From Streptomyces sp. TP-A0874 (GTDB lineage: Bacteria > Actinomycetota > Actinomycetes > Streptomycetales > Streptomycetaceae), in NCBI RefSeq assembly GCF_001748085.1, contig NZ_BBZK01000003.1:682001-746000 (forward strand): a stretch of DNA of 64,000 nucleotides. Reading direction: 5' to 3'. Positions 45,254 through 55,337 of the stretch are shown in pieces (position 1 is the first letter of the stretch; every line of letters begins with the position of its first letter). Position numbers and translations under genes: made by a program. Under the pieces are notes generated by a model, which was not told the DNA's origin, did no database searches, and saw nothing but the letters and a program-made list of their open reading frames with translations.

Positions 45254-45877
45254 ATGGGCCAGCCGGAAAGCCAGGAGGGGGAGCAGCCCGGGCTTCCGCC
45301 GGGGCAGCGTCTGCAGCGTGGCTGGCCCGTCACCCACTACGGCCCGGTGCCCAGGTTCAAGCCGGACCGCTGGGACTTCGGGATCTTCGGTGCGACGCTC
45401 GGCGGGGACAAACGCAGCTGGAACCACGAGGAGTTCAGCGCCCTGCCCTACTCCACGGTCGTCGGCGACCTGCACTGCGTCACGAAGTTCAGCATGCTCG
45501 GAGCGGAGTGGGGCGGGGTCGTCGCCCGGACCTTCCTGGAGCTCGTGCCACCGGCACCGGAGGTCACCCACGTGATGGTCTGGGCCGAGTACGGTTACAG
45601 CGCCAACCTGCGGCTCTGCGACTTCGAGGCCGAGCACACCATCTTCGCCACCCACAAGGACGGTGAACCACTCACCGCCGAGCACGGTTTCCCCGCCCGA
45701 CTGGTGGTACCGCACCGGTACGCCTGGAAGGGGCCCAAGTGGGTGCGGGGCGTGGAGTACATGACCGCTGACCGGCGCGGGTTCTGGGAGGAGCGGGGCT
45801 ACCACAACATCGGGGACCCCTGGCGGGAGCAGCGCTACTCCTACCAGGAGGAGCCCGGAGACGGCCCGGAACTCTAG
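45254..45877 (+). CDS. Sulfite-oxidase-like molybdopterin oxidoreductase
   Basis: 207-aa protein with a single oxidoreductase molybdopterin-binding domain. The Mo-ligand Cys appears in VVGDLHCVTKFSMLGAEWGG, followed by VMVWAEYGYSANLRL and RLVVPHRYAWKGPKWVRG. There is no heme or dimerisation domain, so it resembles MsrP-like/SUOX-like short proteins, but without a Tat signal it is cytoplasmic. ATG at 45254; an upstream ATG at 45246 is in another frame. Substrate unknown. Confidence 0.88.
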   Translation: MGQPESQEGEQPGLPPGQRLQRGWPVTHYGPVPRFKPDRWDFGIFGATLGGDKRSWNHEEFSALPYSTVVGDLHCVTKFSMLGAEWGGVVARTFLELVPPAPEVTHVMVWAEYGYSANLRLCDFEAEHTIFATHKDGEPLTAEHGFPARLVVPHRYAWKGPKWVRGVEYMTADRRGFWEERGYHNIGDPWREQRYSYQEEPGDGPEL

Positions 45878-45920
45878 CGCGCCGGGGGCCGGCACACCGG
45901 GCCGTCCCGCCCTCCGGACC

Positions 45921-46796
45921 TCAGTCCTCGCGCAACTCCTTGAGCCGGGCCACGTCCACCGCGTGTGCCTCCTTGCCGCCCGGGGTCTCGATGACCAGCG
46001 GCACCCCTTCGGTGGCCGGGTGGCGGAGCAACTCGCGGAACGGGTCCGCCCCGATGTGGCCGGCGCCGATGTTCTCGTGCCGGTCCTTGAATGCGCCGGC
46101 CACGTCCTTGGAGTCGTTGGCGTGGACCAGTTTCAACCGGCCGGTACCGATCGTCTCCACCACCTCGTCGAGCAGCGCCTTCATCCCGCCGGGCGCCGCC
46201 ATGTCGTGGCCGGCAGCGAAGGCGTGGCAGGTGTCCAGGCAGAGGCCGAGCCGGGGGTGGTGGTCCAGCGCCTCCAGGTAGGGGCCGAGACCCTCGGCCA
46301 GCGCGCAGAGCGAGGCGCCCTGGCCGGCCGTCGGCTCCAGGAGCAGCCACGGGTCGTCGTCATGGGTCAGCTCATCGAGCAGCGGCAGCATCCGCTCCCT
46401 GACCTGGGCCAGCGCCTCCGAGCGCGGACGGCCCCCGGTGGCCGCGCCGGTGTGCACCACCACGCCGAGCGCTCCGATGGCCCGGCCCCGACGCAGCGAG
46501 TGTCGCAGTGACTCCACCGACCGGTCGACCGTCGCCTCGGTGTGGGAGCCGAAGTTGATCAGGTACGGGGCGTGGACGTAGGCCGGGATCGACCGCTGCC
46601 GGCAGCCCTCGCGGAAGGCCTCGTCCTGCTGCGGTGCGCCGGGAGGAGTGGCCCAGCCCCGCGGGTTGGCGACGAAGACCTGCACGGCCTCGGCGCCGAT
46701 CTCGTGGGCGTAGGACAGACCCTTGGTGGCGAGCCCGCCCGCCACCGGCACATGGCCGCCGACGGGGTTGCGGAGGGAGCGATCGTCAGTGTTCAC
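45921..46796 (-). CDS. nfo: Deoxyribonuclease IV (apurinic/apyrimidinic endonuclease)
   Basis: 291-aa TIM-barrel endonuclease IV that incises abasic sites. Zinc ligands in YVHAPYLINFGSH, GVVVHTGAA, LLLEPTAGQG, LCLDTCHAFAAGHD, LVHANDSKD, DRHENIGAGHIG and LVIETPGG. GTG at 46796 begins MNTDDRSLRNPVGGHVPVAGG; GGAGGG lies too close for a standard ribosome site, so the start may be slightly off. Next to the PASTA kinase on the same strand but with 100 bp between. Confidence 0.92.
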   Translation of the reverse strand: MNTDDRSLRNPVGGHVPVAGGLATKGLSYAHEIGAEAVQVFVANPRGWATPPGAPQQDEAFREGCRQRSIPAYVHAPYLINFGSHTEATVDRSVESLRHSLRRGRAIGALGVVVHTGAATGGRPRSEALAQVRERMLPLLDELTHDDDPWLLLEPTAGQGASLCALAEGLGPYLEALDHHPRLGLCLDTCHAFAAGHDMAAPGGMKALLDEVVETIGTGRLKLVHANDSKDVAGAFKDRHENIGAGHIGADPFRELLRHPATEGVPLVIETPGGKEAHAVDVARLKELRED

Positions 46797-46896
46797 CCCT
46801 CCAGGGTGCCAGGTCGGTGGCGGGGCGGGGCCGGGCCCGGATCGCCGTCACTGGTGCCGGTCCGCAGCGGGGCGGGGAGCGGAGGCTCCCGTCGGT

Positions 46897-48846
46897 TCAC
46901 CGGATCCGAATGGTGATCTGGCTGCCCTTGGGGGCCTTCTCGCCGCCCCCCACCGACTGGCTGAAGACGGTGTCGCCGAGGAAGAAGCGGCTGACCCGCA
47001 CCTTGAACCCGGCCTTCTCCAGCTTCTTCCTGGCCTCGTCCTGGTGCATGCCCTCGACGTTCGGGACCTTGATCATCTCCTGGCCCTTGGAGAGGGTCAG
47101 GGTGACCGTGTCGCCCTTGGCGAGCTCCTCTCCGCGGCCCGGTGACTGCTCGGCGACCGAGCCCTTGTCCTCCTTGGAGAACGCGCCGGAGGTGGCGATC
47201 TTGACCTTGAGGCCCACCTCCTCAAGCGCCTCCCGGGCCTCGTCGACCGAGTCGCCCACGACGTCCGGGGTCTCGATCGGGGCGCCTCGGCTCACGATGA
47301 TCGCGATGGCCGACTCCGACCGGCGCTCGGTACCGGCCTCGGGCGTGGTGCGGATCACCGAGCCCGGCGGTACCTCCTCGTCGAACTCCTTATTGACGAT
47401 GCCCGGGGCCAGGCCGGCCTTCCGCAGCTTCCGTTTCGCCTCCCCGAGCGGCAGTTCCTGGACGTCCGGGACCTTCACGAGCTCGGGGCCCCGGGAGACG
47501 GTGAGGGTGACGGTGCCGTTCCCCCGCACCCGGGAGCCCGGCTCGGGGGCCGAGCTGATCACCCGGCCCTGCTCCACGGTGTCGCTGAACGCCTCCTTCA
47601 ACGACACCGACAGCCCCTTGTCGGACAGGACCCGCTCGGCCCGCTGCCGGGGCATGTCGAGCACTCCGGGCACCCTGGTGAACTGACCGGAGTTGATGTA
47701 CCAGACGCCTGCGCCGAGGCCCACCACCATGAGCACCGCCGCCAGCAGCGCCAGCACCCCGCGGCTCGGGAGCCACCAGCGCCCGCCCCGGCGCCCCGGG
47801 CCGCCGCCCGGCTCCAGGGGACCGGTCCCCGACACCGCCTCGGACGGCTCCAGCCTGGTCGTCAGGTTCAGCGGGTCCGCTCCGGCCGGAGCGGGGAGGG
47901 CGCGCCCGGCGCCGTGCCGCGGGATCACGCTGGTCAGGTCCTCCGAGCCGGAGGGTTCCCGGGCGAGGGCCTGCGGCGGCACGGTGTCCAGTTGCTCGTC
48001 GGTGAGCGCCTTCCGGGCCTCCTTGGCCCTGGCGAGCAGCGCGACGGCGTCCGCCGGGCGGGCCTCGGGGGAACGGGCGGTGGCCGCGGCCACCAGGGCG
48101 TCCAGCTCGGGGGCGAGCCCGGCCACCGTCTCCGAGGGCGGCGGCACGTCCTCGTGGAGGTGCTGGTAGAGCACCTGGGCCGGAGTGCCCCCGGTGTGCG
48201 GCTTGCCGCCGGTCAGCATCTCGTAGAGCAGGATGCCGCAGGCGTAGACGTCGACGCGGGTGTCGGCGGTCCCGTGCTCGATCTGCTCCGGCGCCAGGTA
48301 GGAGACGGTGCCCAGCAGCGCTCCGCTGGAGGCGGAGGTGTTGGTGTCCACCGGCCGGGCGAGGCCGAAGTCGGCGACCTTCACTCTGCCGTCGTCACCG
48401 ATCAGCACGTTCTCCGGCTTCATGTCGCGGTGCACGAGTTCGGCTCGGTGGGCGGCGCCGAGCGCGGCGAGGATCGGTTCCAGGACGTCCATCGCGATCC
48501 GCGGCCGGAGGGCGCCCCGCTCGCGCAGCACGTCGCGCAGGGTGCAGCCGGCGACGTACTCCATGGCGAGGTAGACGTACGTCCCGTCGGTTCCCTGGTC
48601 GTAGACACCGACGACGTTCGGGTGGTCGAGCCGGGCCACCGCCTTGGCCTCCCGGATGAACCGGTCCACGAAGGCCTCGTCCGCCGCGAGCGCCGGATGC
48701 ATCACCTTGAGGGCGAGCACCCGGTCCAGCCGGGTGTCCATGGCCCGGTAGACCGTGGCCATGCCGCCGACGGCAACGCGCGCGTCGACCCGGTAACGGC
48801 TGTCGAGCACCTGACCGACGAGCGGGTCCTGGAGGGTCGTATCCAC
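46897..48846 (-). CDS. PASTA-domain Ser/Thr protein kinase (PknB/PknL type)
   Basis: 649 aa. Kinase domain (residues ~17-280) with VAVGGMATVYRA, ALKVM lysine, HRDMKPENV and VADFGLARP; a Pro/Gly-rich juxtamembrane linker; one transmembrane helix (GVLALLAAVLMVVGLGAGVWYI, ~365-386); four exterior PASTA repeats (from FTRVPGVL, VKVPDVQ, ETPDVVG and IKVPNVEG), which bind muropeptides or lipid II. GTG at 48844-48846 is leaderless: TAGACT ends 6 nt before it. The Rv2175c-type gene 4 kb away is the likely partner, as pknL-Rv2175c in M. tuberculosis. Confidence 0.93.
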   Translation of the reverse strand: MDTTLQDPLVGQVLDSRYRVDARVAVGGMATVYRAMDTRLDRVLALKVMHPALAADEAFVDRFIREAKAVARLDHPNVVGVYDQGTDGTYVYLAMEYVAGCTLRDVLRERGALRPRIAMDVLEPILAALGAAHRAELVHRDMKPENVLIGDDGRVKVADFGLARPVDTNTSASSGALLGTVSYLAPEQIEHGTADTRVDVYACGILLYEMLTGGKPHTGGTPAQVLYQHLHEDVPPPSETVAGLAPELDALVAAATARSPEARPADAVALLARAKEARKALTDEQLDTVPPQALAREPSGSEDLTSVIPRHGAGRALPAPAGADPLNLTTRLEPSEAVSGTGPLEPGGGPGRRGGRWWLPSRGVLALLAAVLMVVGLGAGVWYINSGQFTRVPGVLDMPRQRAERVLSDKGLSVSLKEAFSDTVEQGRVISSAPEPGSRVRGNGTVTLTVSRGPELVKVPDVQELPLGEAKRKLRKAGLAPGIVNKEFDEEVPPGSVIRTTPEAGTERRSESAIAIIVSRGAPIETPDVVGDSVDEAREALEEVGLKVKIATSGAFSKEDKGSVAEQSPGRGEELAKGDTVTLTLSKGQEMIKVPNVEGMHQDEARKKLEKAGFKVRVSRFFLGDTVFSQSVGGGEKAPKGSQITIRIR

Positions 48847-48980
48847 GCGATGAGTCTACGAGGCAACGCGGACACACCGGGCTTTCTCACTGCTCCGGAG
48901 AGCGGGATGCAGCGAAATGGTGACCTGCGCGGAACCGCCCCGCCACTTCCTGACCAGCGATGACGCCCGCGGACAGACGG

Positions 48981-50090
<1,110 letters not shown>

Positions 50091-50094
<4 letters not shown>

Positions 50095-51326
50095 TGGGTG
50101 CTCCTTTGTCGTGGGGTGCTGGCGGCGCGGTTCACCGGGCCGGCGAAGCGATCGGGGGAGAAGGGGCGGGCCTCGGGGGTCAACTCGCCGGTCGTCAGGG
50201 CCTCGGCGAGCGCGTCCCCGGTGACCGGGGTGAGCAGTACCCCGTTGCGGTGGTGGCCGGTGGCCAGCAGCAGGCCGGGCAGGGCGGTCGGGCCGAGCAG
50301 CGGGGCGTTGTCCGGGGAGCCGGGACGGAGCCCGGCCGAGGTCTCCGTCAGCGGCAGTTCGGTGACGCCGGGCACCAGTTCATGTGCGTCCCGCAGGAGT
50401 TGGTAGACCCCGCCCGCGGTGACCGTGGTGTCCCAGCCGAGCTCCTCACTCGTCGCGCCGATCACCAGCTCACCGCTCTCCCGCGGCACCAGGTACACCT
50501 GGCCGCCGCGGACCACCGCGCGCACCGTCCGGGACAGGAAGGGCGCCAGGCCCTTCGGCACCCGGAGGCGCAGCACCTGCCCCTTGACGGGGCGGACCGG
50601 CGGCAGCACCTCCGCCGGCAGGCCGGCGAGCCGGCCGCTGAGACTCCCGCCGGCCACGACCGTCTGCTCGGCGTGGATCCCCGTCCCGTCAGTGAGGCGG
50701 ACTCCGGTGGCCCGACCGGCGCGGACCGACAGGCTCTCGGCCCACTGCCGGTGGAAGACCACCCCGGCCCGCTCGGCGGCGCGCAGCAGGGCCGAGGCGA
50801 GCAGCCGGGGATCGACCTGGTGGTCCCCGTCCACCCGCAGGCCGCCGCGCACCCCCGGGGCCAGCAGGGGCTCCAGCCGACGGCACTCACGGCCCGTCAG
50901 CCACTGGGATTCCAGACCGAGACCGCGCTGGAGGCCGTGGAGATCCCGCAGCTGTGCCCGATCGTCCGCGTCCAGTGCCACGGCCAGGGTGCCGCAGGCG
51001 CGGAAGCCGACGCTCTGGCCGCTCGCCTCCTCCAGTTCCTCGACGAAGGACGCGTAGCCGCGCGCCGCGGCGAGGTTGAGACCGAGCAGCGCCTCCTCGC
51101 CGTAGTGCAGTTCGGTCACCGCGGCGAGCATGCCGGCCGCCACCCGCGCCGCGCCCCCGCCGGGCGCGGGGTCGGCGACGGCGGTGCGCAGACCGCGCTG
51201 AGCCGCCCGCCAGGCGGTGACCAGCCCGATCACACCGCCACCGACGACCAGGACGTCGTGGCTGGACGAGGGCTGCGGAAGCGGTCGACGCGCGGGCGCC
51301 GAACCGCCCTCCGGGGGTGCGTGCAT
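50091..51326 (-). CDS. thiO: Glycine oxidase
   Basis: 411-aa FAD-dependent amine oxidase of the DAO family that makes iminoglycine for ThiG. FAD loop DVLVVGGGVIGLVTAWRAAQRG near residue 25; C-terminal TGHHRNGVLLTPVTG, typical of ThiO. ATG at 51324-51326 directly follows the TPP riboswitch; a longer frame through the riboswitch is rejected. Coupled to thiS by a 4-bp overlap. Confidence 0.93.
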
Positions 51327-51337
51327 GGGTCTCCAAC

Positions 51338-51430
51338 CCCTCCCTTCGCCGGCATGATCCGGATCAGGTTCGTACGGTCGGAGGCCTCCAGCCTCCCTCT
51401 CAGCCCGGTACGCCGGGCTCCCGCGAGTGC
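51338..51430 (-). ncRNA. TPP riboswitch (THI element)
   Basis: On the minus strand the aptamer runs CGCGGGAGCCCGG, the thi box CTGAGAGGGAGGC, GACCGT, GAACCTGATCCGGATC and GCCGGCGAAGGGAG, all diagnostic of RF00059. It ends within about 12 bp of the thiO start, so TPP probably blocks translation of the thiOSG mRNA. No separate terminator stem is obvious. Confidence 0.95.
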
Positions 51431-51622
51431 TCTGCGCCAGCCAGCCTAGCCCCGGCCGGCCGACCGTCAAGGCGCGGTGTGCCCGCCGGTTTGGCTGACC
51501 GGGCCGGGCCGCCGCTCCACCGGGCCCGATCCTGCAGAGGGCGCGCCCCGGCCTTTTCGCGCCGCCCGGAGGCCGCCGCTTCCCGTACACCGGGCGGACG
51601 GTGCTGATCTCCGACGGGGCCT

Positions 51623-51628
51623 TAGGCT
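51623..51628 (+). promoter_or_regulatory. -10 box TAGGCT for the flavoprotein gene (leaderless)
   Basis: Ends 6 nt before the GTG at 51635 with no ribosome site. The 308-bp divergent gap 51327-51634 holds this, the TPP riboswitch and the thiO promoter; nothing else is seen. Confidence 0.55.
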
Positions 51629-51634
51629 GAACGC

Positions 51635-52870
51635 GTGGACGAGGTCGAGCACACACAGCGCCAGGTCGTGATCGTGGGAGCCGGGATGGCCGGGGCACAC
51701 ACCGCGGTCGCCCTGCGCGAGGAGGGCTGGCCCGGCGCCATCACGCTGGTCGGGGCCGAACCTCATCCGCCGTACGACCGGCCGCCGCTCTCCAAGGCCG
51801 TGCTCCTGGGGGCGGCCGAGGGCTCGGCCTTCGACATCGACTTCACCGCGCTCGACGTCGAGCTGCTGCTCGGTCGGCGGGCGCACCGACTCCACCCGGA
51901 CGAGCGGCGGTTGGACACCGAGGCCGGACCGATCGCCTACGACCACCTGGTCATCGCCACCGGGGCCGAACCCCGGAGGCTCTCCGGCAGCCACGCCGCT
52001 CCCCGAATCCACGTGCTGCGCACCCTCGACGACGCCGAACGGCTGCGGTCAGTGCTGGCGGCGCGCCGGCGGATCGTCGTGGTGGGAGCGGGCTGGATCG
52101 GGGCCGAGTTCGCCACGGCGGCCCGGGAGGCGGGCTGTGAAGTGACGGTCGTGGAGGCGGCGGACCAGCCGCTCGCCGGGGCCCTGCCCGCCGAGATCAC
52201 CCGGCACATGGCGGACTGGTACGCCGAGAGCGGCGCGCGGCTGCTCACCGGGGCGCAGGTCAGCGCGGTGGCGGACGGGACCGTGCTCCTGGCGGACGGC
52301 CGACGGCTGACGGCGGACGAGGTCGTGGTGGGAATCGGCGCACGGCCGGTGACCGACTGGCTGGCCGGCTCCGGCGTCGACCTGTGCCCGGACGGCTCGG
52401 TACGCGCGGACGAACGGCTGCGGACCTCGGTGCCCGAGATCTACGCGGTGGGGGACTGTGCCTCCTTCCCCTCGGCCCGGTACGGCGAACGGCTGCTCAT
52501 CCACCACTGGGACAACGCCCTGCAGGGGCCGCGGACGGTAGCCGCCCAGATCGTCTCCGGGCCGGCCGGAGCGGCGGTCCACGACCCGGTGCCGTACTTC
52601 TGGTCGGAGCAGTTCGGGCGGTTCGTGCAGTACGCCGGCCACCACACCGGAGCGGACGAGATGCTCTGGCGAGGGAATCCGACGGACACGGCGTGGTCGG
52701 TCTGCTGGCTGCGGGCGGAGAAGCTGGTCGCGGTGCTCGCGGTGGGGCGGCCCCGTGACCTCGCGCAGGGGCGGAAACTCATCGAGCGCGGAGCGGTGTT
52801 GGACCGGGGTCCGGCCGCCGACACCTCGGTGCCGCTCAAGACCGCGGTCGCGGAGCGGCGGGGCGGCTAG
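51635..52870 (+). CDS. Ferredoxin-reductase-like FAD/NAD(P) oxidoreductase
   Basis: 411-aa two-dinucleotide-fold flavoprotein of the rhodocoxin/putidaredoxin reductase type: FAD loop VVIVGAGMAGAHTAVALREEG, NAD(P) loop IVVVGAGWIGAEFATAAREAG, FAD phosphate motif EIYAVGDCASF and a C-terminal reductase domain (PYFWSEQFGRFVQYAG). Leaderless GTG start. No ferredoxin or P450 is adjacent, so the electron acceptor is unknown. Confidence 0.9.
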   Translation: MDEVEHTQRQVVIVGAGMAGAHTAVALREEGWPGAITLVGAEPHPPYDRPPLSKAVLLGAAEGSAFDIDFTALDVELLLGRRAHRLHPDERRLDTEAGPIAYDHLVIATGAEPRRLSGSHAAPRIHVLRTLDDAERLRSVLAARRRIVVVGAGWIGAEFATAAREAGCEVTVVEAADQPLAGALPAEITRHMADWYAESGARLLTGAQVSAVADGTVLLADGRRLTADEVVVGIGARPVTDWLAGSGVDLCPDGSVRADERLRTSVPEIYAVGDCASFPSARYGERLLIHHWDNALQGPRTVAAQIVSGPAGAAVHDPVPYFWSEQFGRFVQYAGHHTGADEMLWRGNPTDTAWSVCWLRAEKLVAVLAVGRPRDLAQGRKLIERGAVLDRGPAADTSVPLKTAVAERRGG

Positions 52871-53001
52871 GCCCGGGCCGGAACAGCGCGGAGGGGTGTG
52901 GCACGGGCGGGTGTTCCGGCCGCGGCCGGCCTCCGGGCGAAACACCGGCGTGTGCTGGTGCCCCGCTCCCGACTGTCAGCGCGGGATGGCAGGCTTGCCC
53001 T

Positions 53002-53367
53002 GTGACCGAGATTGACGCGAAGACCGATGCACTCGTTTCCGACTGGCTCAACCTCCCCGAGGTCGCGGAGCGGCTCGACGTCGAGGTGACCCGGGTGCGA
53101 CAGCTGGTCAAGGAGGGCCAGCTGATCGCCGTGCGCCGGGGAGAGAACCGGGTGCTCCAAGTGCCGGCCGCCTTCATCGGGGAGAACCGGCTCGTCAAGG
53201 GCCTCGCCGGTACGCTCACCCTCCTGAGGGACGACGGCTTCAGCGACGAGGAGATGCTGGAGTGGCTCTTCACGCCGGATCCGAGCCTTCCGGGCACCCC
53301 TGCCCAGGCTCTGCGGGAGAACCGGGGCACCGAGGTGAAGCGCCGGGCCCAGGCGCTCGCCGTCTGA
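53002..53367 (+). CDS. Rv2175c-family DNA-binding protein
   Basis: 121-aa protein with an excisionase/MerR-like winged helix (LNLPEVAERLDVEVTRVRQLVKEGQLIAVRRGENR, residues ~16-50) and a C-terminal helical domain (DDGFSDEEMLEWLF). In M. tuberculosis the homologue Rv2175c is phosphorylated by PknL near its N-terminus, which reduces DNA binding; here the N-terminus has Thr residues at 2 and 8. GTG at 53002 is leaderless: CAGGCT ends 6 nt before it. Regulatory targets unknown. Confidence 0.85.
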   Translation: MTEIDAKTDALVSDWLNLPEVAERLDVEVTRVRQLVKEGQLIAVRRGENRVLQVPAAFIGENRLVKGLAGTLTLLRDDGFSDEEMLEWLFTPDPSLPGTPAQALRENRGTEVKRRAQALAV

Positions 53368-53405
53368 CCCGCCCGCCGTCGCCGAACCGCTGACAAGCCG
53401 TCGGC

Positions 53406-53445
53406 GCGGGGCCGGGAACGGGGCCGGCCCCGTTCCCGGCCCCGC
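53406..53445 (+). terminator. 40-bp perfect palindrome after the Rv2175c-type gene
   Basis: 20-bp arms 53406-53425 and 53426-53445 are exact reverse complements. It lies 47 bp before the presumed thiE start, so thiE either has a promoter in that short space or depends on read-through. Confidence 0.8.
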
Positions 53446-53492
53446 ACCCCACCGGTCGGCGGTCCCGCACACCACCGAACAAGGGGGTTGCC

Positions 53493-54281
53493 CTGAACGC
53501 CACCACCGATGTCACCGCTGACAGCGCCTCCGCCGGTTCGGAGGAGCGCGAGACTCAGGAGGCCTCCGCTCCGTCCGCCCGGTGGCGCCGCCTCGCGGAG
53601 GCCCGGCTCTACCTGTGCACCGACGCCCGCAGGCGCCAGGGTGATCTCGAGGCATTCCTCGACGAGGTCCTCCCGGCCGGGGTGGACATCGTGCAACTGC
53701 GTGACAAGGGCCTGGAGGCGGCCGAGGAGATCGAGCACCTCGCGGTCGTGGCCGAGGCCTGCCGCCGCCACGGCAAGCTGCTCGCCGTCAACGACCGGGC
53801 CGACGTGGCCCACGCCGTCGGTCCCGACGTGCTCCACCTCGGCCAGGGCGACCTGCCGGTGCCCGCCGCCCGTGCCATCCTCGGCGGCAAGGAGGCCATA
53901 CTCATCGGCCGGTCCACGCACTCCGAAGCGGAGGCGGCCGCCGCGGCCTCGGACCCGGACCTCGACTACTTCTGCGTCGGTCCCTGCTGGCCCACGCCTA
54001 CCAAGCCCGGACGCGCCGCGCCGGGGCTGGCCCTGGTCCGCTACGCCGCCTCGCTCCGCACCGACCGGCCCTGGTTCGCGATCGGTGGCATCGGCACCGG
54101 CAACCTCGAAGAGGTACTGAGCGCCGGAGCTCGGCGCGTGGTCGTGGTCCGGGCGATCACCGAGGCCGACGACCCGGGGGCGGCCGCCGCCGAGCTGGCG
54201 AGGCGCGTACGTGAGCACGGTGAGCGGCCCACGCGTGTCCTTGACGCAACGCCCCACGCAGAAAGGGGACGTAAGGGCTGA
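53493..54281 (+). CDS. thiE: Thiamine-phosphate synthase, probable CTG start
   Basis: 262-aa TIM-barrel enzyme that joins HMP-PP and thiazole phosphate. Blocks: [12 protein letters not shown] (strand 1), [43 protein letters not shown] and [10 protein letters not shown]. The frame is open from 53394, yet has no ATG, GTG or TTG before GTG at 53682, which would delete strand 1. CTG at 53493 has AAGGGGG upstream at normal spacing and gives [11 protein letters not shown]..., so I take it as the start. The first ~35 residues are a polar extension. No TPP riboswitch is seen in front. Confidence 0.85.
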   Translation: MNATTDVTADSASAGSEERETQEASAPSARWRRLAEARLYLCTDARRRQGDLEAFLDEVLPAGVDIVQLRDKGLEAAEEIEHLAVVAEACRRHGKLLAVNDRADVAHAVGPDVLHLGQGDLPVPAARAILGGKEAILIGRSTHSEAEAAAAASDPDLDYFCVGPCWPTPTKPGRAAPGLALVRYAASLRTDRPWFAIGGIGTGNLEEVLSAGARRVVVVRAITEADDPGAAAAELARRVREHGERPTRVLDATPHAERGRKG

Positions 54282-54283
54282 AC

Positions 54284-54298
54284 AGGGCGAAACGCCCT
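54284..54298 (+). terminator. Small hairpin after thiE
   Basis: AGGGCG-AAA-CGCCCT immediately after the thiE stop; short, so termination may be partial. Confidence 0.4.
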
Positions 54299-54371
54299 AT
54301 CGGGGCGTGGCGGAACCGGGGTCAACGGCACATTTCGCAGGTAAGGGTTGGGGACCTGTCGAGCCGCTGGT

Positions 54372-54377
54372 TAACTT
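54372..54377 (+). promoter_or_regulatory. -10 box TAACTT for metF (leaderless)
   Basis: Ends 7 nt before the ATG at 54385. TTGGGG (54348-54353) is a possible -35 at 18-bp spacing. No B12 or SAM riboswitch is visible. Confidence 0.55.
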
Positions 54378-54384
54378 GGCTGGC

Positions 54385-55302
54385 ATGGCCCTTGGGACCC
54401 CTTCCACGCGGACCGATCGCGCGCGCACGGTGCGTGATCTCCTCGCCTCTGGTGAACGTTCGTTCTCATTCGAATTCGCCGCCCCTCGCACGGAGAAGGG
54501 TGAGCGGACCCTCTGGAACGCCGTAAGGCGCATCGAGGCGGTGGCGCCGACCTTCGTCTCCGTGACCTACGGCGCAGGTGGTTCCTCCCGCGACGGCACG
54601 GTGCGGGCCACCGAACGCATCGCCACCGACACCACACTGACCCCGGTCGCCCACCTCACGGCCGTCAACCACTCCGTCGCCGAACTGCGCAACGTGATCG
54701 GCCACTACGCCGACGCCGGGATCCGCAACATGCTCGCGTTGCGGGGCGACCCGCCCGGCGACCCCATGGGCCGGTGGGTCCAGCACCCCGAAGGGGTGCG
54801 CTACGCGGCCGACCTGGTGCGGCTGATCAAGGAGTCGGGAGACTTCTGCGTCGGGGTGGCCGCGTTCCCTGAGATGCACCCGCGCTCCACCGACTGGGAG
54901 ACGGACATCAGGTACTTCGTCGAGAAGTGCCGAGCCGGCGCGGACTTCGCGATCACCCAGATGTTCTTCAACGCCGAGGACTACCTCCGACTGCGCGACC
55001 GGGTCGCGGCGAAGGGCTGCGGCACCCCGATCATCCCGGAGATCATGCCGGTCACCAACGTCCGGCAGATCGAGCGGTTCGCCCAGCTCAGCAACGCGAC
55101 TTTCCCGCCGGAACTCGCATCCCGCATCCTGGCGGTACAGGATGATCCGGCGGCTGTACGCTCCATCGGCATCGAGTACGCCACGAAGCTCTGCGCCCGA
55201 CTCCTGGCGGAGGGCGTCCCCGGGTTGCACTTCATTACCCTGAACCACTCCACGGCAACCCTGGAGATCTACGAGAACCTGGGTCTGCACGAGCAGTCCT
55301 GA
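54385..55302 (+). CDS. metF: Methylenetetrahydrofolate reductase
   Basis: 305-aa TIM barrel reducing 5,10-methylene-THF to 5-methyl-THF for methionine synthesis. Conserved blocks: [63 protein letters not shown] and [12 protein letters not shown] at 54385 ([14 protein letters not shown]) is fixed by the leaderless promoter; a longer upstream frame overlaps thiE and is discarded. It lies downstream of thiE on the same strand but with its own promoter. Equivalent to Rv2172c in position. Confidence 0.95.
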   Translation: MALGTPSTRTDRARTVRDLLASGERSFSFEFAAPRTEKGERTLWNAVRRIEAVAPTFVSVTYGAGGSSRDGTVRATERIATDTTLTPVAHLTAVNHSVAELRNVIGHYADAGIRNMLALRGDPPGDPMGRWVQHPEGVRYAADLVRLIKESGDFCVGVAAFPEMHPRSTDWETDIRYFVEKCRAGADFAITQMFFNAEDYLRLRDRVAAKGCGTPIIPEIMPVTNVRQIERFAQLSNATFPPELASRILAVQDDPAAVRSIGIEYATKLCARLLAEGVPGLHFITLNHSTATLEIYENLGLHEQS

Positions 55303-55337
55303 CAGTGGCCTGAGAAGCGTCGGAAGCGGGGCAGCAC

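Noticed and set aside
53682..54281. GTG at 53682 as the thiE start
   Set aside because: Removes the first beta strand and the region of the barrel before QLRDK; no ribosome site.
54282..54384. SAM or cobalamin riboswitch before metF
   Set aside because: Only a small hairpin and a leaderless promoter are present; no conserved aptamer elements.
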